Assembly: GCA_020465985.1 (NCBI GenBank)
Contig: JAANYP010002050.1
Coordinates: forward strand, 186,001-250,000
Length of the DNA: 64,000 nt
Direction of reading: 5' to 3'
From: Centrapalus pauciflorus
Taxonomy: Eukaryota > Streptophyta > Magnoliopsida > Asterales > Asteraceae
A program made the translations under genes and the position numbers. The notes below the pieces were generated by a model. That model was not told where the DNA came from. It did no database searches and saw nothing but the letters and a program-made list of their open reading frames with translations. Positions within the stretch are counted from its first letter, which is position 1, and each line of letters begins with the position of its first letter. This document shows positions 43,551-54,933 of the stretch, one piece after another.

Positions 43551-45160
43551 TGTAACACTCTCAAACTAGAATCAAAAAGAGCAAGCTCGTAACACCTCAA
43601 ACTAGCCTCAAATGCGACGTAAATAACACATCATCCGTGACATAATATAATAATCCCTACACTATTCCCAAAGCACATACATGGAAACCCGATAATTTTA
43701 AAACATTAGTTACATAAGAGAGTCACGGATATCCCTGAATATATCACAACTATCCGAAGTACATATATACAAACAGTCCACAAAATATAACTACCTCTAC
43801 ACGGGTAGCTAACAACTCCTCAAGTAGAAACAACAACAAACCTACTTTGGTCCAGCAGGCCTACTAACGCTCCGGTCACCTGAGATACAAACGACAACAC
43901 ACACAGGTCAGCTAAAGCTGGTGAGAATGCAAAGGTTAGCGTACGATTATAAAACTCAATTAAATAAATAACTCGATAGTAAAATGTTCAGCGTTCTCTA
44001 CTAAACGAGAATATGAGATCCCACAAAGTAGCTCAAATAGGCATTCAACTCGTGTGGATGAATCCACGTACCCAAATCCCTAGGCTGCACAAAGCAGTCA
44101 TCTAGACTCAAATGGGAATCGGGAGCGACCCAACCCCTGCCCAGTCGTACGGTTTAGTATCTCGATAGCTCAAGTGTCTCAAATCTCATATAGTAAAACT
44201 CAGTTCACAATAAACAAAGTATACATGCATGATATTGTCTCAATAAAAAGCTCGTAAGAAAACTCGTAAGAATCTCATAAAAGAAGCTCAATAAAAGGTC
44301 ATGCAAGTATAAATAAATAATCGTACAAGTATCTCAGAAAAACATGCAAACTCACCTGCCCAGCTAGCTATACTATTCAGTCTCGGTTCCCTGCCCTTTC
44401 CCTACCCTATCAATGCGAGACCCTGAAATCACAGCACCACAACTCAATATCACGGTCTCAACTCAGCAACCCTATACACAATTCCTAACAACTCACGCAA
44501 CCCCAAGAACCCGAACACACGACCCTCGAAACCCTAAAACCCAATTCGAAACCCCAGCTGCATCGCGGCCGCACTGACCATCGCGGTCGCGCTCACTTCA
44601 AACCGCCTGTGGTCGCTCAAGAACATCGCGGCCCGCGATCAGAGGATTGCGGCCGCACTTACGGTCGAACAGCAGCAGGATTGCTCTGTTTTCTTAATAG
44701 CCAGGGGATTCAATCCCCAACCCATTTCAGCTCGATTTTTAATCACAAATATACCTCCGAATTTACTCGGAAACATAGTTAAAGACGATACCCTCGATTA
44801 CATGCTGCTAACAATAATTAATTCATGAATTCAAGCCCAAATCTTACCTAAGCTCAAAGGTGGAGATGATGATGAACTTGAAAACGTAATCACTCAATCA
44901 ACCCTCAATCTTGCTGGAGCTGCTGCTCGAATTGAATAACACACACAACACACACTTTGATCACTGATTGAAAGTGAACGTAATGAAGCAACATACAAAA
45001 TGGCTCAACGTATATATACGTTTTGAGTTAAACTCGGTCCGGCACCAAATATCCGATCCCATTATCATAAAATACAAATTTATATTGCGGGTCCCCAAAT
45101 GACCATAAATAATCCAATGAAATAATTCCACGTACCTATCCCAAAAAATGGGATGTTACA
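43551..45160 (-). repeat. Element D 3' LTR (left)
   Basis: 1610 bp; on the element strand starts TGTAACATCCC and ends GAGTGTTACA. A GC-rich block with GCGGCCGC palindromes sits at 44560-44665 in otherwise AT-rich sequence. A donor-like TTAG|GTAAGAT lies at 44847. Confidence 0.93.
44560..44665. repeat. GCGGCCGC / ATCGCGG cluster in LTR of D
   Basis: Repeated ATCGCGGCCGC, ATCGCGGTCGCG, ATCGCGGCCCGCGAT and ATTGCGGCCGC words within 105 bases; the copy in the other LTR (about 51075-51195) is partly decayed, mostly by G/C loss. Confidence 0.8.
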
Positions 45161-45280
45161 AGTCCTCCCTCCTTAGGAAGATTCGGTCCTCAGAATCTAG
45201 CTCGATACAAAGTGGTGAGGATAACGGCTACGCATCTCTGACTCTGGCTCCCATGTGGCGCTGGTACCTTGATGGTGCTT

Positions 45281-48059
45281 TCACTGCACCAATAATAACG
45301 CCACCTCTTTATTACGTAACTTCTTCACCTTCCGATCTTTCACTGCCTCAGGCTGCTCGGCATTTTGCAGTCTATCATCGACCTCAATCTCTGACAACGA
45401 CACTCGCTGATCATCACGTGCCAAGCACTTACGAAGATGACTGACATGGAAGGCATTATGAACTCCTGATAGCTCTGAAGGCAAATTCAGACTATAAGCC
45501 TGATCCCGATCCTCTCGATAACCTCGAATGGCCAGCTATAGCGCGGGCCCAGCTTACCTCGTCTCCGAAACCGGATAATCCCCTTCCAGGGTGAGACTTT
45601 CAGCATCATGGAGTCTCCGACCTGAAACTCTAACTTGGACATCCGGTGATCCGCATAACTCTTCTGGCGACTCTAAGCTGTCCTAATCCGCTGCTGAATC
45701 ATAGCGACCTTGTCGCTAGTCTCCTGAAGAATCTCTGGCCCGCTAATAGGACGCTCCCCAACCTCTCCCCAAAACACTGGAGTCAAACACTTACGCCCAT
45801 AAAGAGCCTTGAACGGAGGCATCCCGATAGACGCGTGGTAGCTGTTATTATATGCAAACCCAACAAGCAGTAAATGAAGATCCCAGCTACCCCCGAAATC
45901 ACTAACACAAGCTCGCAGCATATCCTCCAATGTCTGATTAGTCCGCTCTGTCTGACCCCCCATATGCGGATGATAGGCTGTACTCAGCTGAACTCAGGTG
46001 CCCAACTCTCTCTGAAAGCTCTGCCAGAATCGCAACACAAATCGGCTATCTCGGTCAGACGTGATAGATCTCAGAACTCCATGCCTCGCAATGATCTCGC
46101 TGATGTATAGGCGCGCTAATTGATCCATCGAAATGGTCCCACGAACGGCCAAGAATTGAGCGCTCTTCGTAAGCCGATCGACAATAACCCAGATCATATC
46201 ATTCCCACGAACAGTCCGCGGGAGTCTCACTATGAAGTCCATGGTGATATCATACCACTTCCACTTTGGAATCTCTTACGGCTGAAGTCTACCATGAGGC
46301 TTCTGATGGTCACTCGTGACTCTCAGACACGTCATACACGCCTCCAGTTACTTCCCCACATATCTCTTCATCACTGGCCACCAGTAATGAAATCGCAGAT
46401 CTCGGTACATCTTCGTGCTGCCCGGATGGATTCACAATCTAGACTTATGGGAATCATCTAGAATCAGCTGCCGTAAACAGCCAACTCTGGGGACCTACAC
46501 TTGACCTCGAAGGGTCATCAATCCTCGGTCATCTCTACTCAGCAACTCCAATTGACCAGCTAATCTCTCTCTCTGCGCGTTCTCGCCCCTTAGACCCTCA
46601 ACCTGAGCTAACCGCAGACCTTCAATCAGAGTCGACGCAACCTCTAATCGAGAAGCTCTAGACGTAACCGTCTTCTCATAAGATCTTCTGCTCAAAGCGT
46701 CCGCCACCACGTTAGCTTTCCACGGGTAAGACTGAATATCACAATCATAATCCGTCAGGAGCTCCATGCTACGCCTCTGCCTCATCTGCTCCTTCTGACT
46801 GAACAGATACTGTAAACTCTTATGGTCAGTATACACTGTGAAGCGCGTCCCATAAAGATAATGTTGCCTTATCTTTATAGCAAATACTATGGCGTCCAAC
46901 TCTAAGTCATGCACCGGCCGGCTTAACTCATAACACCGAAGCTGTCTCAAGGCATAAACAATCACCTTGCCTCTCTGCATCAGTACACACCCTAACCCAG
47001 TAAAAGAAGCATCACAATAGAGAGCAAATCCTCAGAACCCTCTGGCAACGCTAGAATCGGAGCCCTACACAACCGATCTTTCAATTCTAGGAAGGCAATC
47101 TCCTTCTCCTCAGTCCATAAAAACGGCACAGACTGCCTAGTCAACATCGTCAATGGCACTTCAATCCGTGAAAAATTCTCGATAAACCACCGATAATACA
47201 CTGCCAAACCCAAGAAGCTGCAAACCTCGGACACAGTTTTGGGCTGGCCCTAACTCATAATAGCCTTAATCTTCATGGGATCCACCTTAACTCCCTCACT
47301 CGTCACCACGTGCCCTAAGAACTGCACCTCTCGAAGCCAAAACTCGCACTTCGAAAACTTGGCATATAGCCTCTCTCGCTGCAAAGTACTCAGAACCTCT
47401 CTTAGTTGCTGGCTATGCTCCTCGCTACTCCTCGAGTAGATCAACATGTCATCAATTAACATTATCACAAACCGGTCGAGCATCGGCCTGCAGACCCTAT
47501 TCATCAGGTCCATAAACGCTGCTGGGGCGTTAGTCAGCCCAAATGGCATGACTAAAAACTCATAATGACCATATCTGGTCCTAAAAGCAGTCTTAGGCAC
47601 ATCCTCGTCTCTGACCCGCAGCTGGTGATACCCAGAACGCAAGTCGATCTTCGAGAAATAGCTCGCCCCCTGAAGCTGATCGAAGAGATCATCAATCCTC
47701 GGCAAGGGATAACGGTTCTTCACCGTTACCCTATTAAGCTCTCTATAATCGATACACATGTGCATGGTTCCATCCTTTTTCTTCACGAATAGCATGGGGG
47801 CTCCCCACGGAGAAGAACTGGGGCGAATAAACCCACGATCTAAAAGATCCTAAAGTTGCGTCATCATCTCGCGCATCTCGGTAGGAGCTAACTGATACGG
47901 CGTGCGTGCAATAGGAATGACCCCGGGAACTAGGTCGATCCTAAACTCAACCTGCCGGTCAGGCGGCAGACCCGACAACTCGTCTGGAAACACGTCAATG
48001 AAATCTCTAACTATAGGCACATCACTGACCTCCCTCTTCTCCTTCTTCGCATCTACCAC
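45281..48059 (-). pseudogene. pol: Element D Pol: RT, RNase H, integrase, chromodomain-like end
   Basis: Minus-strand frames in order: FPDELSGLPPDRQVEFRIDL (48059-47850), reverse transcriptase (47795-47250; LFVKKKDGTMHMCIDYREL, catalytic LIDDMLIYS), connection domain (47234-46992), RNase H (46980-46495; YTDHKSLQYLFSQKE, VVADALSRR), integrase zinc region near 46300-46460, integrase core (46242-45673; MDFIVRLPRT, SDRDSRF, GGQTERTNQTLEDM) and the C-terminal part (45484-45281; HVSHLRKCL, VKKLRNKEVALLLVQ). At least six breaks separate these. The order is gypsy. No enzyme is intact. Confidence 0.88.
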
Positions 48060-48068
48060 ATAAGCTAT

Positions 48069-49855
48069 TTAGGTTGTACACCTCTTCACCACATACTTCT
48101 GCGCCTGCACCATCGACATTATACTCACCTCCCCTCTGCGCCTCTCACCATACATAATCGTTGACTGAAACTCAGAAACAGGAATACGAATCATCTTCTT
48201 GGAACAAAAGAGATCTGTCAGGCGCTCTGTCAGCCAATCCATGCCTACAATGGCATCGAAACTACTAATCTCCATAGGCATCAAGTCTATGGAAAATCGG
48301 TGACCGTCTATCTCAAATGCACAGTCTCTATAAATACGAATCCCTAATACAGTACTACCATCAACACGCTCTACAATAACAGGCACGGATAACTCAGATG
48401 AAGTCATAGAAAAATAATCACAGAAGGAGGCAGATACATATGAACGATCAGATCCCGAATCAAACAAGATAAAGGCACGTAGTCCATTAAGGATGAACGT
48501 ACCAAACACAACATCAGACGACTCACGCGCCTCCTCAGCAGTAGCCTGAAAGACCCTACCACGAGCCCTTGGTGCTCCCCCTCCCCGAGGTGCTGAAGAT
48601 GATCTAGAAGCACCGGTCCCACTCGAACTCGATCCGGAAAACCCTGCACCAGGATTCGAGCAATCCCGAGACATATAATCTGGCTTCCCACATCGGAAGC
48701 ACAGGGACTCCTGAGATGAACATGCAGCAGCAGTGTGACCAAACTCGCCACACCAAAAACAACGGAGTTGCTCCTAGGCACACGGCCCTGCATGGCCGGT
48801 GATGGCACCACTGGCAATCCCTCTCCCCAGAACCCGAACTGTCAACTCGGCTCCCTGAATCTCTGGATCCTCTACCACCACTGCCCTGGCTCTGACTCTG
48901 AACCTGCCTCTAGCCTTGACCTCGCTGTCTCTGCCCCTGCTGTCTCTGCCCACCCTGACTCTGTCCCTGACCAACCCCAGACTGTCCCTCACTCCGACCC
49001 TGATCCTGCCGAGCCCCTGAACCCTGTCCCTGCTGCTCAGAATACCCACCCTGACGGCTCTCTCTATAAAACCTCGAAATCCTCGAACTCTGACCCTGTC
49101 CTGGCGGCTCAATGCGCTGTCTCTGGGGAGCCGACTGCTCCCGCTGTCTCTCAACCTCCCGCTCTCGGCGGCGGGGATACTCCATAGCTGAAGCAAATGT
49201 GTGGTCACGCAGCATCCCCACAAACTCTCTAATCTCTGGCCTCAATCCCTCAATGAACATGTTGACCTTTCGGTCCTCTGTAGCTACCTGATGCGGCGCA
49301 AACTGTGCTCTATCATTAAAGATATCAATATACTCCTGAACAGATTTGGATCCCTGCTGCAGATGGATAAACTCTCGCTCTAACTCTATCCTCGTATCCA
49401 GGGGACAGTACTGCAGCTCAAACTCTATACGAAACTCCTCCCAAACATCAAGTAGGCCTCGTCGACTCCTTGAGCACTGACAACTGAACTCCACCATCTC
49501 AATGCTCCTCCCTTTAGAAGGTAGGATGCATAACGCACTCTATCTGCTCGATCCACATGGGCTATACGAAACGCCGCCTCGACCTCTCGCAGCCAATCAA
49601 GTGCCTTCGAGGCACCAACTCCACCAAAGAACTCTGAAGGACGACCCGTCATAAAGTCCTTAATGGACCCTCGCGATGGCTGGTTAGAAGAAGCACCAGC
49701 CCCAAATCTCTGGCCTCCCTCGGGCGGAGGCACCGCACCTGAGCCGAGAAACGCTCATCTAAGATCTGGCCTATCACGGTATACAAGTCAGACCTACGCA
49801 CTGGCTCATCATCCTTATGGTCATCCCCCTGAGGCCCGCTGCCCTGACAGTCCAT
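48069..49855 (-). pseudogene. gag: Element D Gag and protease
   Basis: ATG 49855 opens a Gag whose first frame soon shifts (near 49740). The capsid part is seen at 49733-48910 (KALDWLREVEAAFRIA, RWWSSVV, REFIHLQQGSKSVQEY), followed by a Gln/Gly/Arg-rich low-complexity stretch. Two zinc knuckles lie at about 48769-48660 (CFWCGEFGHTAAAC and CFRCGKPDYMSRDC, the second with Tyr in place of the usual His). The protease has FDSGSDRSYVS near 48440-48470 and then a VGMDWL motif. Frame changes at about 49740, 49450 and 48700. Confidence 0.82.
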
Positions 49856-50014
49856 AATAACTTGCACAATAAAATAATAACATAAATTAACTCTACAAGA
49901 CTCTATGCACTACTCGTTTATCACCTAATACTCAACTTCTGATTACAATCCAAGGATCTAGACTCCGTGGTTTAAGCTTAAGCATCCACTAGATACTTAA
50001 TCTCTTAAACCTAG

Positions 50015-50026
50015 GCTCTGATACCA
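50015..50026 (-). other. Primer binding site of D (initiator Met tRNA)
   Basis: TGGTATCAGAGC on the minus strand; spacer AGCT (four bases) to the LTR edge at 50031. Confidence 0.9.
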
Positions 50027-50030
50027 AGCT

Positions 50031-50141
50031 TGTAACACCCTCAAACTAGCCTCAAAAAGAGCAAGCTTGTAACACCCTCAAACTAGCCTCAAAAAGAGCA
50101 AGCTTGTAACACCCTCAAACTAGCCTCAAATGCCACGTAAA
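50031..50141. repeat. 37-bp tandem repeat at LTR end of D
   Basis: The unit TGTAACACCCTCAAACTAGC...AAGCT of 37 bases occurs at 50031-50067 and 50068-50104, and a third, partly different copy starts at 50105 and runs into the LTR body. The left LTR has one unit fewer (43551). Each unit begins with the LTR terminus and ends with AAGCT, the same bases that separate the primer site from the LTR. Confidence 0.93.
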
Positions 50142-51678
50142 TAACACATTATCCGTGACATAATATAATAATCCCTACACTATTCCCAAAGCACATACAT
50201 GGAAACCTGATAATTTTAAAACATTGGTTACATAAGAGAGTCACGGATATCCCTGAATATATCACAACTATCCGAAGTACATATATACAAACAGTCCAAA
50301 AAATATAACTACCTCTACACGGGTAGCTAACAACTCCTCAAGTAGAAACAACAACAAACCTACTTTGGTCCAGCAGGCCTACTAACGCTCCGGTCACCTG
50401 AGATACACACGACAACACACAGGTCAGCTAAAGCTGATGAGAATGCAAGGGTTAGCGTACAATTATAAAACTCAATAAAATAAATAACTCGATAGTAAAA
50501 TGTTCAGCGTTCTCTACTGAACGAGAATATGAGATCCCACAAAGTAGATCAAATAGGCACTCAACTTGTGTGGATGAATCCACGTACCCAAATCCCTAGA
50601 CTGCACAAAGCAGTCGTCAGGACTCAAAAGGGAATCGGGAGCTACCCAACCCCTGCCCAGCCGTACGGTTAGTATCTCAATAGCTCAAGTGTCTCAAATC
50701 TCATATAGTAAAACTCAGTTCACAATAAACACAGTATACATGCATGATAGTGTCTCAATAAAAAGCTCGTAAGAAAACTCATAAGAATCTCGTAAAAGTA
50801 GCTCAATAAAAGGTCATGCAAGTATAAATAAATAATCGTACAAGTATCTCAGAAAAACATACAAACTCACCTGCCCAGCTAGCTATACTATTCAGTCTCG
50901 GTTCCCTGCCCTTTCCCTACCCTATCAACGCGAAACCCTGAAATCACAGCATCACAACTCAATATCACAATCTCAACCCAACAACCCTATACACAATTCC
51001 CAATAACTCACGCGACCCCAAGAACCCGAACACACGAACCTCAAAACCCCAAAACCCAATCTGAAACCCCAGCCGCAGCACGGCCGCACTAACCATCGCC
51101 ATTGCGGTCGCGGCCGCGCTCACTTCAAACCGCCTGCGATCGCTCAAGAACATCGCGTCCCGCGATTAGAGGATCGAGGCTGCGCTCACGGTCGAACAGC
51201 AGCAGGATTGCTCTGTTTTCTTAACAGTCAGGGGATTCAATCCCCAACCCATTCCAGCTCGATTTTAATCACAAATATACCTCCGAATTTACTCATAGTT
51301 AAACACGATTCCCTCGATTACATGCTGCTAACAACAATTAATTCATGAATTCAAGCCCAAATCTTACCTAAGCTCAAAGGTGGAGATGATGATGAACTTG
51401 AAACCTTAATCACTCAATCAACACTCAATCTTGCTGGAGCTGCTGCTGGAATTGAATAACACACACAACACACACTTTGATCACTGATTGGAAGTGAACA
51501 TAATGAAGCAACATACAAAAGGGCTCAACGTATATATACGTTTTGAGTTAAACTCGGTCCGGCACCCAATATCCGATCCCATTATCATAAAATACAAATT
51601 TATATTGTCAAGTCCCAAATTACATAAATAATCCAATGAAATAATTCCACGTACCTATCCCGAAAATGAGATGTTACA
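50031..51678 (-). repeat. Element D 5' LTR (right)
   Basis: 1648-bp copy of 43551-45160. Donor-like TTAG|GTAAGAT on minus at 51367, with a possible acceptor TTGTGCAAG at 49861 just before the gag ATG. Confidence 0.93.
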
Positions 51679-51683
51679 AAATC
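51679..51683. repeat. Target site duplication AAATC, right copy (element D)
   Basis: Matches 43546-43550. Confidence 0.95.
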
Positions 51684-51937
51684 ACCCAAATAGGTAAGAA
51701 ATAGGACGTTTTATAAACTTTTGTGTTTTTGTGAAAAAGTCTTTATTTTGGACAAATCTAAACAAATCTTTGCGTTTATGATGGGGAAATAGTGTACAAA
51801 CACCCCAATAATGTTAATATATCATAAGATTGAATTGCATGTGGATAAAAATGGATTTGGCAAATTTTTAAGTAAAAAAACCCGTATGTGTCAAACTGCA
51901 ACATCAAGAACATCTGGGAAAACTTTTAAGTGTTGGA

Positions 51938-52085
51938 TCCGAATTCGGATGGGACCCAATCTCGGATGCCAATTTTGGATGAGTGCTGATCCGAACTCGG
52001 ATGATCCGAGCTCGGATGATCAAAACTCGGATGGCCTTTCTCGGATGCCAATTTGGATGGCTAATTCGGATGGTCAATTTCGGAT
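51938..52085. repeat. TCCGAATTCGGATG array in solo LTR F
   Basis: TCCGAATTCGGA at 51938-51949 is followed by decayed copies (CTCGGATG, AACTCGGATGATCCGAGCTCGGATG, AATTCGGATGG). It is led by TAAGTGTTGGA, as in E and B. Confidence 0.8.
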
Positions 52086-52535
52086 GCTTTAAATAACAAA
52101 TACGGGTCTTATCATTTTTACTTCATAAGTACAAACTTAAGTAAGTGTGTAATATACTTATGTTTATTAAAATACAAAGTTCATGAAAAATTCTTATATA
52201 CTTACAGTTGTGGGTCATGATGACTATTTGACTTATCATTGTGCATACATTAGACTTACAATTGAATTCAGTTATTGTTATAAGTTGATATTGCTATAAT
52301 GACTTTGTTTATTTATGCTTTCATCATTACTCGTATCTTTGATGTATTGTTTCGGCTTAACGTATTTAGCATTGTCGGTCTATTGTTCTATTGAACTTGG
52401 TTGTTGATTACTCCGATGCTCCCCCCACGATGTTTACTGGTAGCTAGCCCAGTATTGAGTGGATAGCTTCCACTAAAAGTGTGAGTGCTGCCTGGACATC
52501 ATCCAATTCTGATTAGTATGTCTCAATCTTGCGTG

Positions 52536-52540
52536 GCTGT
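52536..52540. repeat. Target site duplication GCTGT, left copy (element E)
   Basis: GCTGT precedes TGTAACATCC and is repeated at 61722-61726. Confidence 0.93.
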
Positions 52541-54714
52541 TGTAACATCCTCGGATTTAATTTATTGTAATTGGATAATTAGATGAATTTTTGTATAATT
52601 AAGTTCAATTATGAAAAATGATTATGTATCTGGATATTTGGAAGTTGGTTGTTATTTTAAGAAATTTGAGAATTTAAAGTTTAGTTATTAAGTATATTTG
52701 TTAAAAAGCTAGTGATGATGAAAATCAGTATTTAATGGAACCGGGTAAGTTGAGGGGCTAAATGTGACAAAAGCCAAAAATATGAATAAAAGACTCTTGA
52801 TGTCTTTTATTCTCATTTCTAACAAACACCCAAAATCTCTCCATCTCTCTCTAAAATCTCTGGAAAATACTTGCTGAAATTTGAAGTTTGTGGAATTAAA
52901 TTTGTGGATTAAAGCTATATATTAACAAGATTCAAGAGGAATTAAGGTAAGAAACATTGTATCTCACTTTAGGCTTTATTTTGAGAGTTTTAGGTTCAAA
53001 ATTCGGATTTTTAATCTGAGAAATCGTTGATGCATGTTTGTAATATTAGTTGGAAATCATCAATTGAGCATCACTGAAGCTCCAGAAACAAGAATCGTTG
53101 GATAATTCGTCTTAAAAGGTTAGAAATCTTAACTTTTGTAAGTTTTTGTGTTCTTGAAAAAAAGTTCATATTTTGGTTCAATCTGGACGAATTTGGGTGT
53201 TTGTTAGAAATGATGTAGAAACACTCAATATATGATAATAAAACATTACTATGGATTGCATGTGGATAAATTTGAGTTTTGTCAATTTTCACTTAAAAAC
53301 ACGTAGCTGCGACCTGCAAATCTGCATGTGAACTCGGCGAGTTCTCAAGAACATATGAACAAATCTTCAAAAATTCATAAGTGTTGGATCCGAATTCGGT
53401 TAGGACCCGACTTCGGATGAGACCCGAAATTTGATAGGACCGAAATCAAATAAAGAACCGAACTCGAATGGACCCGAATTCGGATGGGTCCGAAATTCAG
53501 TAAGGGTCCGAAATTCGGACAGGAACTCGGCGAGTTCCCTGAGTCTACTCGGCGAGTTCTTTCATTTTTTGGGTAATTCGGATGGGTTTAAAAGGACCCG
53601 AATTAATGGTCAAATAAACACACTTTTGGGATATCTTTTGTACCATATTAAGGTATATAATGAAGGGTTATTTGAGATTGATAACACACTAAATGATGAG
53701 ATTTAAATATGAGTTTCGGATGACAGTTCCGAATGTTGTAACACATTCATTTATACAAGTTGATGTCAAATTGTTAAGGAGCATGTAATGATGATATGTT
53801 TTCCTTATGGAAATGAAACATGTCCCTTGTGGTGTTGTTTAACCCACAGTGGGGTACTTTGTGGATCCGGTTGAAATTCCGAGGAGAAATAATATTGCTT
53901 AAAGTATAATAACGCACCCACTGTGAGTACCTTTGATTTTAACATTGCTACATCTGCTTTATGTTTTGCTTTGCCTGCTGAGGCATGTTGTTTCATATTC
54001 GTTTGACACTCTACTAACTTGCGTATATATTGATGCACATTCATACTTGTTGCATGTCCGTTCATTTGTTGTGCATCCTTTTGATGGACCTGCGTGGTCG
54101 CATCTGTACTCTGATGTTACCGTGCTATATGACCAAGAGTTTGACACCTCTGTGGTCAGGATAGACAGTAATTCATCCCCGATGTTATGTCTGCCTCAGA
54201 TGGTTGGTTTTCCTTATACCGAGTGTCAGCTCGAAAGAGCTGCGGCTCGGGTTTGCGTACTTTGAGTACGTGTGGAGTATACGGTATGTGTTACCGCGGT
54301 TACTCTGGGTGGCATCATAAAGATTTGTAGAATGTGTAAAATCATATGGTATTCACTAAGCATTCGCTTACCCATCAGTTGTTACATTTTTACAGGAAAA
54401 GGGAAGTCCGTCGCGGGACCATCTACCTAGGACGTTTGTTGAAGTATTTGAAGATTTCTACTGTTTGACTTGGTATTTGGTTTATGGAATTACTGTTGTA
54501 ATAAATTTGGGGATGATGTAATACATTTGATTTTGTAGACTTAGACGTGTAACCTATGTAGTACCGTAGTGTGTTGGACACAAATTTGTATTATTTCATT
54601 TTGTATTTTATGCTTCTGCACTTTAATTAAGTTATCTGATCATTATGTAATCGTGTGTTGATGATTAATCCTGGGTGTTATGTAAATGGTGGTTATTGTG
54701 GCAAGGGTGTCACA
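52541..54714 (+). repeat. Element E 5' LTR
   Basis: TGTAACATCCTCGG to GGGTGTCACA. Features in order: CTCTCT stretch and first-exon-like leader (52850-52946), donor AAG|GTAAGAA at 52947, two kinds of palindrome (TCCGAATTCGGT from 53389; GAACTCGGCGAGTTC at 53330 and 53523), then the region shared with G that includes GCGTACTTTGAGTACGT near 54256. Confidence 0.94.
53330..53600. repeat. Two palindrome families in LTR of E
   Basis: GAACTCGGCGAGTTC (arms of 7 around a central G) at 53330-53344 and 53523-53537, with a partial copy near 53546; and TCCGAATTCGG types at 53389 and about 53464, with many TTCGGAT and CCGAAAT halves. The 3' LTR has the set at 60321-60605, with one extra copy made by a 21-bp tandem repeat. 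Confidence 0.85.
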
Positions 54715-54719
54715 TGGTA

Positions 54720-54731
54720 TGGTATGAGAGC
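54720..54731 (+). other. Primer binding site of E, mutated
   Basis: TGGTATGAGAGC, one base different (G for C) from the initiator Met tRNA site, five bases after the LTR. Confidence 0.75.
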
Positions 54732-54933
54732 AGTAGTTTGAGATTTAAGTGTCCGTGAGGTCTTGGTCTCAAACATTAATTGATGATATGTAGTGATTTT
54801 AAGTAATGATCTGAACTAAGATAGGTTACGATCTAGAAATCATAGGAAATTGACTATCATAATGGACAATTGGGTGGTGTCTTTAAATTAATGACATGTT
54901 ACTAAACAAGTTATACGTTTTATATTTCAGAAC

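Larger units (their letters stand above)
43551..51678 (-). mobile_element. Element D: decayed Ty3/gypsy chromovirus-like element
   Basis: Minus-strand element of 8.1 kb with LTRs 43551-45160 (1610 bp) and 50031-51678 (1648 bp), TSD AAATC, primer site 50015-50026, and a good purine tract (AAGGAGGGAGGACT on minus, 45161-45175). Its gag-pol is related to G and E but clearly a different family. It is broken by many stops and frameshifts. LTR divergence is roughly 3-4 percent from partial comparison, apart from a 37-bp copy-number difference at one end. Confidence 0.93.
52947..54930 (+). other. Predicted leader intron of element E
   Basis: Donor AATTAAG|GTAAGAAAC at 52947 and acceptor GTTTTATATTTCAG|AACATG ending at 54930 define a 1984-nt interval that stops three bases before the gag ATG. 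It contains the palindrome clusters and the primer site. G has the equivalent sites. Prediction from sequence only. Confidence 0.5.
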
